A stretch of 39,125 nt of DNA from a virus, in IMG/VR virus record IMGVR_UViG_3300031565_000139, positions 1 to 39,125 of that record; one strand, written 5' to 3'. The translations under genes and the position numbers were made by a program. The notes beneath the pieces were generated by a model. It made no database searches. It was not told the DNA's origin and saw only the letters and a list, made by a program, of their open reading frames with translations. Of the stretch, positions 30,081 to 38,487 are shown piece by piece (within the stretch, counting starts at the first letter, position 1; every line of letters starts with the position of its first letter).

Positions 30081-31325
30081 TTATGTTATTGTCCAACCAT
30101 TTGTAATTAGGTTATTATAAGCCGTGTCACTGGCACTTGTCCTTGCGGTGTTTCCTGTTATTATTTCTAAAGTTCCATTTATCCAACCTGTCCCGTCTAA
30201 ATTTATAAGTTGATTATCGTGTTCAGTTGCAGAAAGAGAATTGTTTTTAAAATCAATTTCAGCAGGTGTAGATGTTGCGTAAACTGATAAATCTATATTA
30301 GGTAAAGCGCATCCATCCATGTCAAAATTATTTAAACTTCCATTCCCCACAGATGCAAGTGTTATCCCTGTCATTAATGAATTAAACCTCCAAATAACAT
30401 TTGTGCCTGTAGGTACATTTGAAGCATTTACTGTGCCTGTGATATTACAGCTATATGCGTAAAATGTTGAAGTCAAGGTGTTACCTGAGCTTGCAAAGGT
30501 TATTCCTGTTAATAAAGAGTTAGAATGAGAATCGAATACTACACCAATAGGCACGTTAGATAAATTTAAAATTCCTGTTAAATTACAGCTATAAACTTTA
30601 AAATCACTTACTAATGAGTTCCCTGAGCTTGCAAAGGTTATTCCTGTTAATAAAGTGTTAGAATACACTTGGAACAATCCTCCTATCGGTACATTTGATA
30701 AATCTAAAACACCAGTTAAATTATTAGTATATAACCTAAATGCAGTAACTTTTACATTTCCTGAGCTTGCAAATGTAAGAGTTGTTAATGAAGAATTAGA
30801 CCTAATTTCTACGCTTCCTCCTATTGGTACATTTGATAGATTTAATGATGTAATTGCCGTAAATCTTATAATTAAATTATTTACTATACCATTACCAGAA
30901 GTTGCAAATATAATTTCTGTTAGCCCTGCGTTTGAATATGGTCTAAATATTCCACTAATAGGGGCTAATGACATATCTAAAACTCCTATATATAAATTGG
31001 TATTTATGTTAAATTCAGTTAATAATCCTGTTTTTAGTCCTGATATAAACGTAATCCTTGAATTATCAGCTACAAATTTAGTAATACCTAGTAAATCCCC
31101 TGTAATCTCAGCAATATAAGTTCCTGCTAAAGTGTAAGTATGCGTTAACTCAATACCACTTACAAAATTTTCTGTAGCACTTCCATCCTTCCAATCAATT
31201 GTAAGTGTACCACTGGCAAAAGTTAAGTTAATGCCAGCAGTAAACCCAGCAGTTGGCGTCATTGTGATTTTAATAGCATCTGCTGATACTTTTTGAGATA
31301 ATAAACCAATAGGATAAGTAATCAT
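30081..31325 (-). CDS. Leucine-rich-repeat virion protein, probable receptor-binding protein
   Basis: 414 residues. The N-terminus (to about 100) resembles a PKD/BspA-type beta domain (TIDWKDGSATENF, HTYTLAGTY). Then come about five double repeats of 46 residues, each two 23-residue leucine-rich units such as LSNVPIGG and LTGITFASSGN. The last 60 residues are different. LRR_5/BspA-type repeats are common in surface-binding proteins of Bacteroidota. It follows the fibre genes, so host recognition is likely. Confidence 0.65.
   Translation of the reverse strand: MITYPIGLLSQKVSADAIKITMTPTAGFTAGINLTFASGTLTIDWKDGSATENFVSGIELTHTYTLAGTYIAEITGDLLGITKFVADNSRITFISGLKTGLLTEFNINTNLYIGVLDMSLAPISGIFRPYSNAGLTEIIFATSGNGIVNNLIIRFTAITSLNLSNVPIGGSVEIRSNSSLTTLTFASSGNVKVTAFRLYTNNLTGVLDLSNVPIGGLFQVYSNTLLTGITFASSGNSLVSDFKVYSCNLTGILNLSNVPIGVVFDSHSNSLLTGITFASSGNTLTSTFYAYSCNITGTVNASNVPTGTNVIWRFNSLMTGITLASVGNGSLNNFDMDGCALPNIDLSVYATSTPAEIDFKNNSLSATEHDNQLINLDGTGWINGTLEIITGNTARTSASDTAYNNLITNGWTIT
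30346..30905 (-). repeat. 138-bp tandem coding repeats in the LRR gene
   Basis: The string CCTGAGCTTGCAAA recurs in phase near 30484, 30622 and 30760 (exactly 138 bp apart), with diverged units at 30346 and 30895. The units at 30484 and 30622 share a 30-bp block unchanged, which suggests recent duplication or exchange. Confidence 0.8.
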
Positions 31326-31328
31326 AAT

Positions 31329-31871
31329 TTAAAATATTACCTGTGTCCATCCACTTGATACTTCTGCCTGAAATTGCGCAATAGTATCTATATCTACATT
31401 CCTATCTACAACAGTAGGTGTAGCCCCACCAAATGAAGAAAAAATGATTAGCATTTCAGAACCTTTTAAATATTTAGAAACTGAGTTGCCTATTGGATTT
31501 GATAAGAAATAAATTTCATCATTCGTATCTTTTTTCCATACTTCTGCTGAAACATCAAACCAGTTTTTGAAAGCTTTTACTTCCACTGATGCAGTTTCAT
31601 CTAAAGTAGTTCTATTTGGCAAACCATCAGGCAGCAAATCGCCTAATATAGCAACATCCGCTTTAATAGCTAACAAATATTCTTCCACTTCACCACCAGC
31701 AGTTAATATCTGGTTGATTTGTCCTAATGTCAACAATAAATCGCCTTCTACAATAGTATTGCCATTGCTTGCTGTTCTGGTTAAATCCGAACGCCCGACT
31801 AATAAATCATAATAAAATGATTCTAATGTTCCGCCTGTTTGGATAGAAGTTGTTGGTACTGTAAATTTCAT
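31329..31871 (-). CDS. Putative fibre-associated structural protein, 180 aa
   Basis: Unrecognised. Beta-rich N-terminus, a helix near 58-75 (LTLGQINQILTAGG) and a C-terminal globular part. Lies between the large fibre gene and the LRR gene, 3 bp from the latter. A fibre accessory or adaptor is likely from context. Confidence 0.5.
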   Translation of the reverse strand: MKFTVPTTSIQTGGTLESFYYDLLVGRSDLTRTASNGNTIVEGDLLLTLGQINQILTAGGEVEEYLLAIKADVAILGDLLPDGLPNRTTLDETASVEVKAFKNWFDVSAEVWKKDTNDEIYFLSNPIGNSVSKYLKGSEMLIIFSSFGGATPTVVDRNVDIDTIAQFQAEVSSGWTQVIF

Positions 31872-31882
31872 GTTTTTTATTT

Positions 31883-34072
31883 TTAAGGTGCTATTGTGTT
31901 AATTGTATAATGTACATCAGAGTTGGCATTTACAAATACTGTTATTGTGTTGTATGCTGTATTAGTATTATCTAGTGCAGGTGAATTATCATAGGCATCG
32001 CCAAAAGTTGCACCTATTGTTATAGTCGGTGGAGTTGCAGTGTTAATGTATAAATCTATTACATAAGTTCCTGGCAATAAATTTGATAATCCTATTGTAG
32101 TATCAGCAGTAACAGCCATGTACTGATTATTCCCGTTATTACCATCAAATGTAGTTGATGCTGCAAATGTTTGTATATGGTATCCACCGTGAGCCTGCCC
32201 ATTAACTACTAAGTTTCCCGTTAATGTTAATAAGGTTTTTGTTATTGTATTTGCTAAATCTAATTCTATTTGCTCATTACCGGCAGGCAGTAAAATAGCC
32301 TTTAGTAAATTTGATGTAACAGCTAACTTGTCAGTTAAATACGAATTGGTTGTATCGGTTGCTGATATTCTTACCTTATCATCTAATCCACCGCCACCAG
32401 AAGCACCACCACCACCAGTTCCACCTATTAATCTTGTTCTATTATCAAGTGTGCTTATTTCTGTCCATGTAGCACCACCCCCACCAGTTCGAGCAACTAC
32501 AATTGTATATAATTTAAATAATACACCTTCGGTAATTATGTCATTTGGTGCAACATCATAATTAGATGCATCTGTTAATGCTTCGGCTGCAGAAGAATAA
32601 TAACCTAATGGTCTAGTAACTATAAGCTTATCACTTGAAGCTAAAGCCCCACCGGACCCGCTGTTTTGCATTCCATAAACAGGAAGCCTATAATAAGCAC
32701 CATTAACCGCTAAAGAGACTCCTAAAGCGGTTTGTATAATACTAGCTAAATCTGTAACAGTTTCATAAGTTGCTGTGTTTGTTGTATCGTTATAAATCGA
32801 ATATTTAGTACCATCCTGTAAATCAAATGAACTCTTATGTGCTTGCATGGCAATACCCGCTGTTGTGGCTATTGTTATGCTTGGTGTTGAATTTACTACC
32901 ACTGTGGCATCTATACCACTTGTATAAGTTGTGCCAAGCTTATCTCTTGAGATATCAGCCATCCAGCGATTAAACCCGTCATCCACTCCATTATCAGGTG
33001 CATCATTGTATCTTCTCCATTTGTATACACCCTCTGTTAATGTTCTGGTTACATTAAATAAAGATGCTTTCCCTATTGGCGCTAACTCATCAGAAGTAGC
33101 AAGGGTTGAAACCTTTAATTCTGGGGTTGTTCCGTTTAACCAAACATAAATATAATTCTCAAACAAAGTGGAAGCATCAACACCCGCAACTAAAGCAGCA
33201 AAAGCGCCATTATTTGGCCCTCCTCCGGATGTTGTGTTAAGTAAGTACCTTGTTCCATCTAAAATAAAAGCTAAATCCTTTAATGGGGCGTTTTGATTAG
33301 TGACTTCTATGTAAACAGTTCCACCTGATTCGTAAAATTCTACTGCTGGTGTCTCAACTACAACACCATTTAAAGTTCCTTCAATGTTTACAGTTGTATC
33401 TGAGCCGCTAAATGCTAAAGTGTCAACACCTATTACTCCCAAAGTAGCATGTGAAATCAAACAAACCCCAATTCTAACCGGATAATTTGGTGCTTTTGGT
33501 CTAACATTTGTCCACCCTCCTAAAACTAAAGGATTTCCATAAACGATATCGCCAGGTGTTAAGGCGATTGTGTTTAAATTTCGTACAGCTCCATATCTTA
33601 CAGCGTATCCAGGGTTTCCGTTTATAGTTTCGATGGTCATTAACCCAAAACCTCTAATAGAACTATCTATATTTGAGCTATCTAATAATTCAACCTGAAG
33701 ACTTGCACCAACAGCCCCAGTGACCGAAACAGCGACACCATCTAATAATGTTGCTCCTGTATCATTGACTAATCGTGCTCTTAGTTCTTCGCCTAATTGT
33801 AATGAAATACCTTCAATGTCATTATAAGCTGACCATGTATTTTCTGTTGAATCATAAAATAATCTAGCTATCTTATAACTTGGTGGTGTTGCTTGCGGTG
33901 TGAAATCAAGCCAGTCAAATACACTTGCAATTGCTTGTACTAATGTTTTGAAATATGACCATAACATATTTTTACCACCAGATACTGAAGGTTGCCCAAA
34001 TGCAATTCTATCATTATCATCCGGTAGGGTTGGTGTTGTTATTAGCGTCTGATTAAATAATTCTTTTGGCAT
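31883..34072 (-). CDS. Tail fibre/baseplate upper protein, 729 aa
   Basis: N-terminal virion-attachment part (MPKELFNQTLITTPTLPDDN...), then beta-rich repeats with many Thr, Gly and Asn, a glycine hinge near residues 553-567, and a compact C-terminal beta domain (residues 600-729). This is the usual build of trimeric fibre or receptor-binding proteins. No enzymatic motif was recognised, so depolymerase activity is not claimed. The start overlaps the stop of the adaptor gene by one base. Confidence 0.65.
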   Translation of the reverse strand: MPKELFNQTLITTPTLPDDNDRIAFGQPSVSGGKNMLWSYFKTLVQAIASVFDWLDFTPQATPPSYKIARLFYDSTENTWSAYNDIEGISLQLGEELRARLVNDTGATLLDGVAVSVTGAVGASLQVELLDSSNIDSSIRGFGLMTIETINGNPGYAVRYGAVRNLNTIALTPGDIVYGNPLVLGGWTNVRPKAPNYPVRIGVCLISHATLGVIGVDTLAFSGSDTTVNIEGTLNGVVVETPAVEFYESGGTVYIEVTNQNAPLKDLAFILDGTRYLLNTTSGGGPNNGAFAALVAGVDASTLFENYIYVWLNGTTPELKVSTLATSDELAPIGKASLFNVTRTLTEGVYKWRRYNDAPDNGVDDGFNRWMADISRDKLGTTYTSGIDATVVVNSTPSITIATTAGIAMQAHKSSFDLQDGTKYSIYNDTTNTATYETVTDLASIIQTALGVSLAVNGAYYRLPVYGMQNSGSGGALASSDKLIVTRPLGYYSSAAEALTDASNYDVAPNDIITEGVLFKLYTIVVARTGGGGATWTEISTLDNRTRLIGGTGGGGASGGGGLDDKVRISATDTTNSYLTDKLAVTSNLLKAILLPAGNEQIELDLANTITKTLLTLTGNLVVNGQAHGGYHIQTFAASTTFDGNNGNNQYMAVTADTTIGLSNLLPGTYVIDLYINTATPPTITIGATFGDAYDNSPALDNTNTAYNTITVFVNANSDVHYTINTIAP

Positions 34073-34617
34073 TATAGGACTGTTTTACGTACGGTTATTA
34101 ATCTTGGTGTGTAAGGTCGTTTAGTTCTTGAACATTCCCACAAAGGGTATAAAGTATCGTTTTCGTTCAAATATTCTTTCATTATCTGGAAATCACTTAA
34201 GGCAATTTCTTGATACCTTTTTTTATAGTTGTTTAATTCTCCTTGTGATAGTTCTACACTTTCGGGTCTGGATTTTTTTACCATACCCGTATAAGAATCT
34301 TGTATTTTTGATTCAAGCATATATTCAGCATAAACCATATTGGCTAATTGAAATCTAATACCTTGAAATTCTACTGTATCATTGTTACAGTTTTCAAAAA
34401 TAGTCCCATCCAAAAGTAAAACATTTAATGCTGTCAATGGATTAGTTTGTAAATCATAAAGTAAAGCATTACCTAGTAATTTTCTAAGCTCTAAATTTTC
34501 AACTTCACTTTCTATTTGTGTAAAGTTAGTAGTTCCGCTAATCTCTTTAGTGGATAGCGCCCAATTTTGCGAAATCGGTTTAATTAAGTTCTGTTGTGCC
34601 AGTGTTAGTAATGCCAT
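34072..34617 (-). CDS. Head-tail adaptor-like protein, 181 aa
   Basis: Mostly helical, with LTLAQQNLIKPISQNWALS at the start and MVYAEYMLESKIQDSYTGMVKKS in the centre. Size, helical pattern and place right after the portal suit a connector or adaptor. It overlaps the portal gene by 38 bp. Family not confirmed. Confidence 0.5.
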   Translation of the reverse strand: MALLTLAQQNLIKPISQNWALSTKEISGTTNFTQIESEVENLELRKLLGNALLYDLQTNPLTALNVLLLDGTIFENCNNDTVEFQGIRFQLANMVYAEYMLESKIQDSYTGMVKKSRPESVELSQGELNNYKKRYQEIALSDFQIMKEYLNENDTLYPLWECSRTKRPYTPRLITVRKTVL

Positions 34618-36016
34618 CGTCTTCTATTATTGGTACATTTATCATTGATTCTGCTTTTACTTTATCAATTCCGTATATTTCTGTAATTATATTAATTGCA
34701 TTTTCAGCTGGGATTATGCCTTTTGCAACTTTCTCCGCTGATTCAAACAATTTTGTAACACCACCAACCGAACCCTTAAGGGTTGCTTGCGATTCTAGTC
34801 GTTTTATTTCTGCTAAATCAATATTTTCATCATCTTGTTGTCCTAAACTTAATGGTTTAATATTCCAATTTTTATTGTTCTTAAGTATGTCATTATCAAA
34901 GTGTTGAAATACTTCTTTTATCCCTTCAGAAATTACCATTCTATCATCCTCTGTTATGACATTATAGAAGTTATTCGCTTCTCTTACTGCTTCACCTGAT
35001 GTATTCCCTAAACTTGATTGTTCGTAGTCTATTAAAATGGCTGGAAGTGCTTTTGCTGCCTTTCTAATGTTATTAGAAACTGACTTTTCAATATTTTCAA
35101 ATAGTTTGTCTTCAATATCTGATTCTAATTGGTCAACTTTAAAGCCTGTACTTTCTGATAATTCGCCTTCTAAATTCAAATCATCTTCCATTATTAACAT
35201 ATTATCACCATCAGGCCCTAATGTGCTTTTTATTGTAGATACAAGTTCTTTCTTTTCGTCATCATTTCCCCCTGGTTGAATTCTTATGATTGTCTTTTTA
35301 AAGAATCCATTCCTTAATTGTCTATTCTTATAAAGCGCAATTTCTCCTTCAGTATCACAATCAAGATAAACCTCATCATAATTTGACAAAGGATAAAAAA
35401 ATTCAGTATCTAAGAAATCAAAAAATATTTGCCCTTTATAATTGTCTATTCCATCAACTCTATTGATTTGCTCTATAAATGCATTTTCATCACGGTTAAA
35501 CACATTGTAAGAAATAATTTTATTTTTATCATACTTTCCTGATTCTTTATCTTTTTCCCAATTTGTATAAAATAAAACTTTAGCACTGTATCCTGTGTCA
35601 TCTGGAATAGCAAAGCGCATATTCTTAAATGATTTAACATGCGTGCTTACTATATCCCTGTTCAAATTATAATTACAATGTATGTAGTAGCCTGAATTTC
35701 TTGAAACGCTCAAACAAACCTCTCTCAAAATTCGCTTCATTGTAATTTGTTTCCCACGGGAATCACGCCCTACAATAATATTATTTATTGCTTCATTTTC
35801 AAAACCTTGTCCAGATAAAAAACGAGCATAAATATTTGCAGTATTTTTGGCAGTGGAAGACTTGTTTATCAATCGCTCCATCACTTGAGGGTAATCGTTA
35901 TTTTGGCCAAAAATCATCAACCCATTAACACCATCATTTATGCGTTTAATGGTTTTGTCTGGTCTAATAACTGCCCTCTTATCTATCTCCTTGGAAACAA
36001 GTCTTTGCCCTGCCAT
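34580..36016 (-). CDS. Portal protein
   Basis: 478 residues. MIFGQNNDYPQVMERLINKSSTA near residue 35 and FLSGQGFENEAIN near 66 follow the N-terminal pattern of Bacteroidota siphophage portals; later come a stem-like helix region (310-360) and an acidic C-terminal tail. The protein forms the dodecameric DNA channel where terminase and connectors bind. It lies after the capsid genes instead of before them. Confidence 0.75.
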   Translation of the reverse strand: MAGQRLVSKEIDKRAVIRPDKTIKRINDGVNGLMIFGQNNDYPQVMERLINKSSTAKNTANIYARFLSGQGFENEAINNIIVGRDSRGKQITMKRILREVCLSVSRNSGYYIHCNYNLNRDIVSTHVKSFKNMRFAIPDDTGYSAKVLFYTNWEKDKESGKYDKNKIISYNVFNRDENAFIEQINRVDGIDNYKGQIFFDFLDTEFFYPLSNYDEVYLDCDTEGEIALYKNRQLRNGFFKKTIIRIQPGGNDDEKKELVSTIKSTLGPDGDNMLIMEDDLNLEGELSESTGFKVDQLESDIEDKLFENIEKSVSNNIRKAAKALPAILIDYEQSSLGNTSGEAVREANNFYNVITEDDRMVISEGIKEVFQHFDNDILKNNKNWNIKPLSLGQQDDENIDLAEIKRLESQATLKGSVGGVTKLFESAEKVAKGIIPAENAINIITEIYGIDKVKAESMINVPIIEDDGITNTGTTELN

Positions 36017-36513
36017 TAGTTGTATTTTTTATTTTTGTTTTGTTTGTGCGTATTTCTTTGAACTTTCTTAACCTTATTTACTTCTTTTACTTCTTTTATT
36101 TCTTTTATTTCATCAACTTTTTTAACTTCTATTACTTTCGCGTTATATCCTTCCGGAAGTGTGATAAAATGCTTTTCATTTAAAGCTCCAATTTTTAATA
36201 ACTGAATTGCCTTTTCGTCAGTTAAATACTCACTTGCAATGTGTTCGCACAATGGGATTAACTTCCCATCCTTCATGACAGTAGGTATATACATACGTCC
36301 TTTAAAACTTGGTACACAAGTTCTTGACTCTATTTTTTTTAATAAATCTGCTTTCATCTTAATTTTTTTATGGTAATCTCGCATACACTTTGTACAAGTA
36401 TTTGGTTGCCCACCGTTTAAAAAGTATTTTGAATAAGTTTTTAAAAGCGCTATGGTATATTCACCACTCTTTAAAATGGTGTCTATATCCATAGCTGCTA
36501 ATTTATCTATCAT
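36016..36513 (-). CDS. Hypothetical virion-module protein with CxxC, 165 aa
   Basis: Cys residues in NTCTKCMRD (near 38-46) and two more near 66 and 89 could form a zinc site. The C-terminus is low-complexity, alternating Lys, Glu and Val (VDEIKEIKEVKEVNKV), then Asn/Lys-rich. Shares one base with genes on both sides. Function not recognised. Confidence 0.5.
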   Translation of the reverse strand: MIDKLAAMDIDTILKSGEYTIALLKTYSKYFLNGGQPNTCTKCMRDYHKKIKMKADLLKKIESRTCVPSFKGRMYIPTVMKDGKLIPLCEHIASEYLTDEKAIQLLKIGALNEKHFITLPEGYNAKVIEVKKVDEIKEIKEVKEVNKVKKVQRNTHKQNKNKKYN

Positions 36514-37085
36514 TACGCTGGTGGCGTTTCTAATCCAACTAATAAAGCTAAAGTAGTCGCATAATCAGTGCTTAGTAATGTGTAATTACTATACTGCTCC
36601 GCTTGTCCATCTAAAGAAGTTACTTCTACATTCCTAGCTCCATTAATGTCATTTGCTCGCATAGAATCCGATGTTGGATACATTCCATTTTTTACACCAA
36701 AAACTCTAAAAACACCATCACCATCAACTGTCTTATCTTTACTCTCAACAATTACAACAATATCCTCTAAACTATCTACATTCTCAACATTTTCAGCTTT
36801 AAATTCAAAGCCTTGAAAGTTAAAGTAATGTGTGAATTTATCAGGCCTATCGTCTGCAACTACTCTATCAAACCCAGAGTTAAGCAACTTTTTAACACCC
36901 GTTAAAGTGTATAATTGCTTGGTTGCCGTTACAGCTATATTTGTAATCTTTGAGAGATTAGTCACATCATAGGTAAATGTTAATTCAGTCCTGTTACCTA
37001 TCCACGCTTTAATCTCATTACCTCCTATTCCTGAGGTGCTACAATCGGAGATAATGTCTCCCGCTATTCCTTTTACACAAGTCAT
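36513..37085 (-). CDS. Putative major tail (tube) protein, 190 aa
   Basis: MTCVKGIAGDIISDCSTSGIGG at the start and a beta-rich body with HYFNFQGFEF near residues 87-96 are typical of a protein group found next to capsid genes in Bacteroidota phages. Beta content, size and the closing Ala/Leu-rich segment fit a tail tube subunit. The assignment is from general features and not secure. Confidence 0.5.
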   Translation of the reverse strand: MTCVKGIAGDIISDCSTSGIGGNEIKAWIGNRTELTFTYDVTNLSKITNIAVTATKQLYTLTGVKKLLNSGFDRVVADDRPDKFTHYFNFQGFEFKAENVENVDSLEDIVVIVESKDKTVDGDGVFRVFGVKNGMYPTSDSMRANDINGARNVEVTSLDGQAEQYSNYTLLSTDYATTLALLVGLETPPA

Positions 37086-37095
37086 ATCTATTATT

Positions 37096-38481
37096 TTAGT
37101 AAGCTACAACAATCATATATTCTTCTAATTCTTTAGAATCCAAAGTAAAACCGTATGCAGTTTTATTTTGTCGCTCATCCTGATTGTACCATTGCTCTAA
37201 TTCGTTGAAATCATTTTCGTTCAATGTTCCTAAAGGTATATTCTCAGGCACAGTGAAAACAATTCTGTGAGGTAAATAATAAGAAATACCTGCTGAGTTA
37301 TTTTCAAAGTCTTCCCTTGAAGATAAATCCCAGATAGTCTCCATGTTTACAACATCGTAACCAGACCATTTAACTGACTGCAAGCCATCTTGAACAATAT
37401 TAATATCGTATACAATGCCTTTGCTTTCTAAATATTCTACGTAATTATCGTACATCTCACGAGATACTAATAATTGAGCGTTTGGATTAGAGCGCAATCT
37501 ACTATCAGAAGCATTTTTAATACTTTTAAAATATGCTACTGCTGCACCGTCTGCTAATGCTAATTGAGCTGATTTACTAGTAAATACTGAGTTTTCAGTA
37601 ATAGCAATACGCTCGATAGTTGTAGCTGTAACAGCGTCAAATATTTGCTCCCAAAGACCATCAAAATAATCATAAAACTTCACATCTGCTGCACTTGCTA
37701 AACCTGGTACATCAACACCACCGATTGTTGTAACCGCTGGAGCTTCAACAATTAATGTAGTTGCGCCTGCACCTGCTACAGTTATCAATGCTGCTGCTGC
37801 TGGAGTTGCTGCGATAAGTGCCGCTAAGTCAGTTATCGTTTTTGCACCTGCTGTCAATTCAACATCGATAGCCGTTCCTGTAACTGTTATAGCTGCTGCA
37901 CCTGCTGCAACGTCTGAAATCTCAAAAGTAATACCATTACCTGCTGCACCTGTTGCAACTGCATTAACAATTAATAATGGGTTATCAACACATGTTACAG
38001 ATGCGTTTGTTTCGCTTGCAACTGCTACACTAGTGTTACCAAACCAAGCAGCCCTCCAGATAGTTTGTACCATTGTTTCTTCCAAAAGAATAGCATAAAA
38101 TATTTCAAGGTCAGTTCCTGTAATATCATACAGGTCTCTATACTTTTGAATTTTGCCGAAATACGCTTTAAACAATCCGTCTAATTCAGCAGCACAAACA
38201 ATCAAAGTATCTTCGATACCTACTGGATTCCAATACTTCTCTGTTAATGTGCTCTCTGGGCTTGAAGTTTGTCGTGTACAAGCTGCTGCTTTTTTTAATC
38301 CTGTTTTACTAAACTGCGAAGCAAAAACAATCTGCGATTGCATCTTAATTCCCGTTTGAAAACTACCATGAATTTGCTTAAATTCTGGACGTTCAAAAAC
38401 TCTTTCTATAATGAAGTCCTTAATTTCCTGAACTTCAATAGGCTCTAAAGTTAAGCCGCTTAAATCTACTCCTGTTGCCAT
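37096..38481 (-). CDS. Major capsid protein
   Basis: 461 residues, directly after the protease-scaffold gene. Residues 20-165 contain an N-arm and a conserved helical part; residues 280-461 carry the A-domain-like segment with NPNAQLLVSREMYDNYVEYL and YYLPHRIVFTVPENIPLGT. Residues about 165-255 are a strikingly Ala/Thr/Val-rich insert (GAAAITVTGTAIDVELTAGA) that looks like a surface domain. The HK97 fold is likely from position and size. Confidence 0.8.
   Translation of the reverse strand: MATGVDLSGLTLEPIEVQEIKDFIIERVFERPEFKQIHGSFQTGIKMQSQIVFASQFSKTGLKKAAACTRQTSSPESTLTEKYWNPVGIEDTLIVCAAELDGLFKAYFGKIQKYRDLYDITGTDLEIFYAILLEETMVQTIWRAAWFGNTSVAVASETNASVTCVDNPLLIVNAVATGAAGNGITFEISDVAAGAAAITVTGTAIDVELTAGAKTITDLAALIAATPAAAALITVAGAGATTLIVEAPAVTTIGGVDVPGLASAADVKFYDYFDGLWEQIFDAVTATTIERIAITENSVFTSKSAQLALADGAAVAYFKSIKNASDSRLRSNPNAQLLVSREMYDNYVEYLESKGIVYDINIVQDGLQSVKWSGYDVVNMETIWDLSSREDFENNSAGISYYLPHRIVFTVPENIPLGTLNENDFNELEQWYNQDERQNKTAYGFTLDSKELEEYMIVVAY
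37716..37990 (-). other. Inserted Ala/Thr-rich domain inside the major capsid protein
   Basis: Encodes about residues 165-255. The DNA is locally richer in G and C (many GCT/GCA codons) than the surrounding gene. The pattern ITVTGTAIDVELTAG followed by an Ala-rich helix and a strand recurs loosely in the 671-aa tail protein (residues 183-275). This is a domain often inserted in phage virion proteins. Confidence 0.6.
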
Positions 38482-38487
38482 TTTATA

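Noticed and set aside
30346-30905. Variable-repeat template of a diversity-generating retroelement
   Set aside because: No reverse transcriptase gene is present and the differences between repeats are not adenine-specific.
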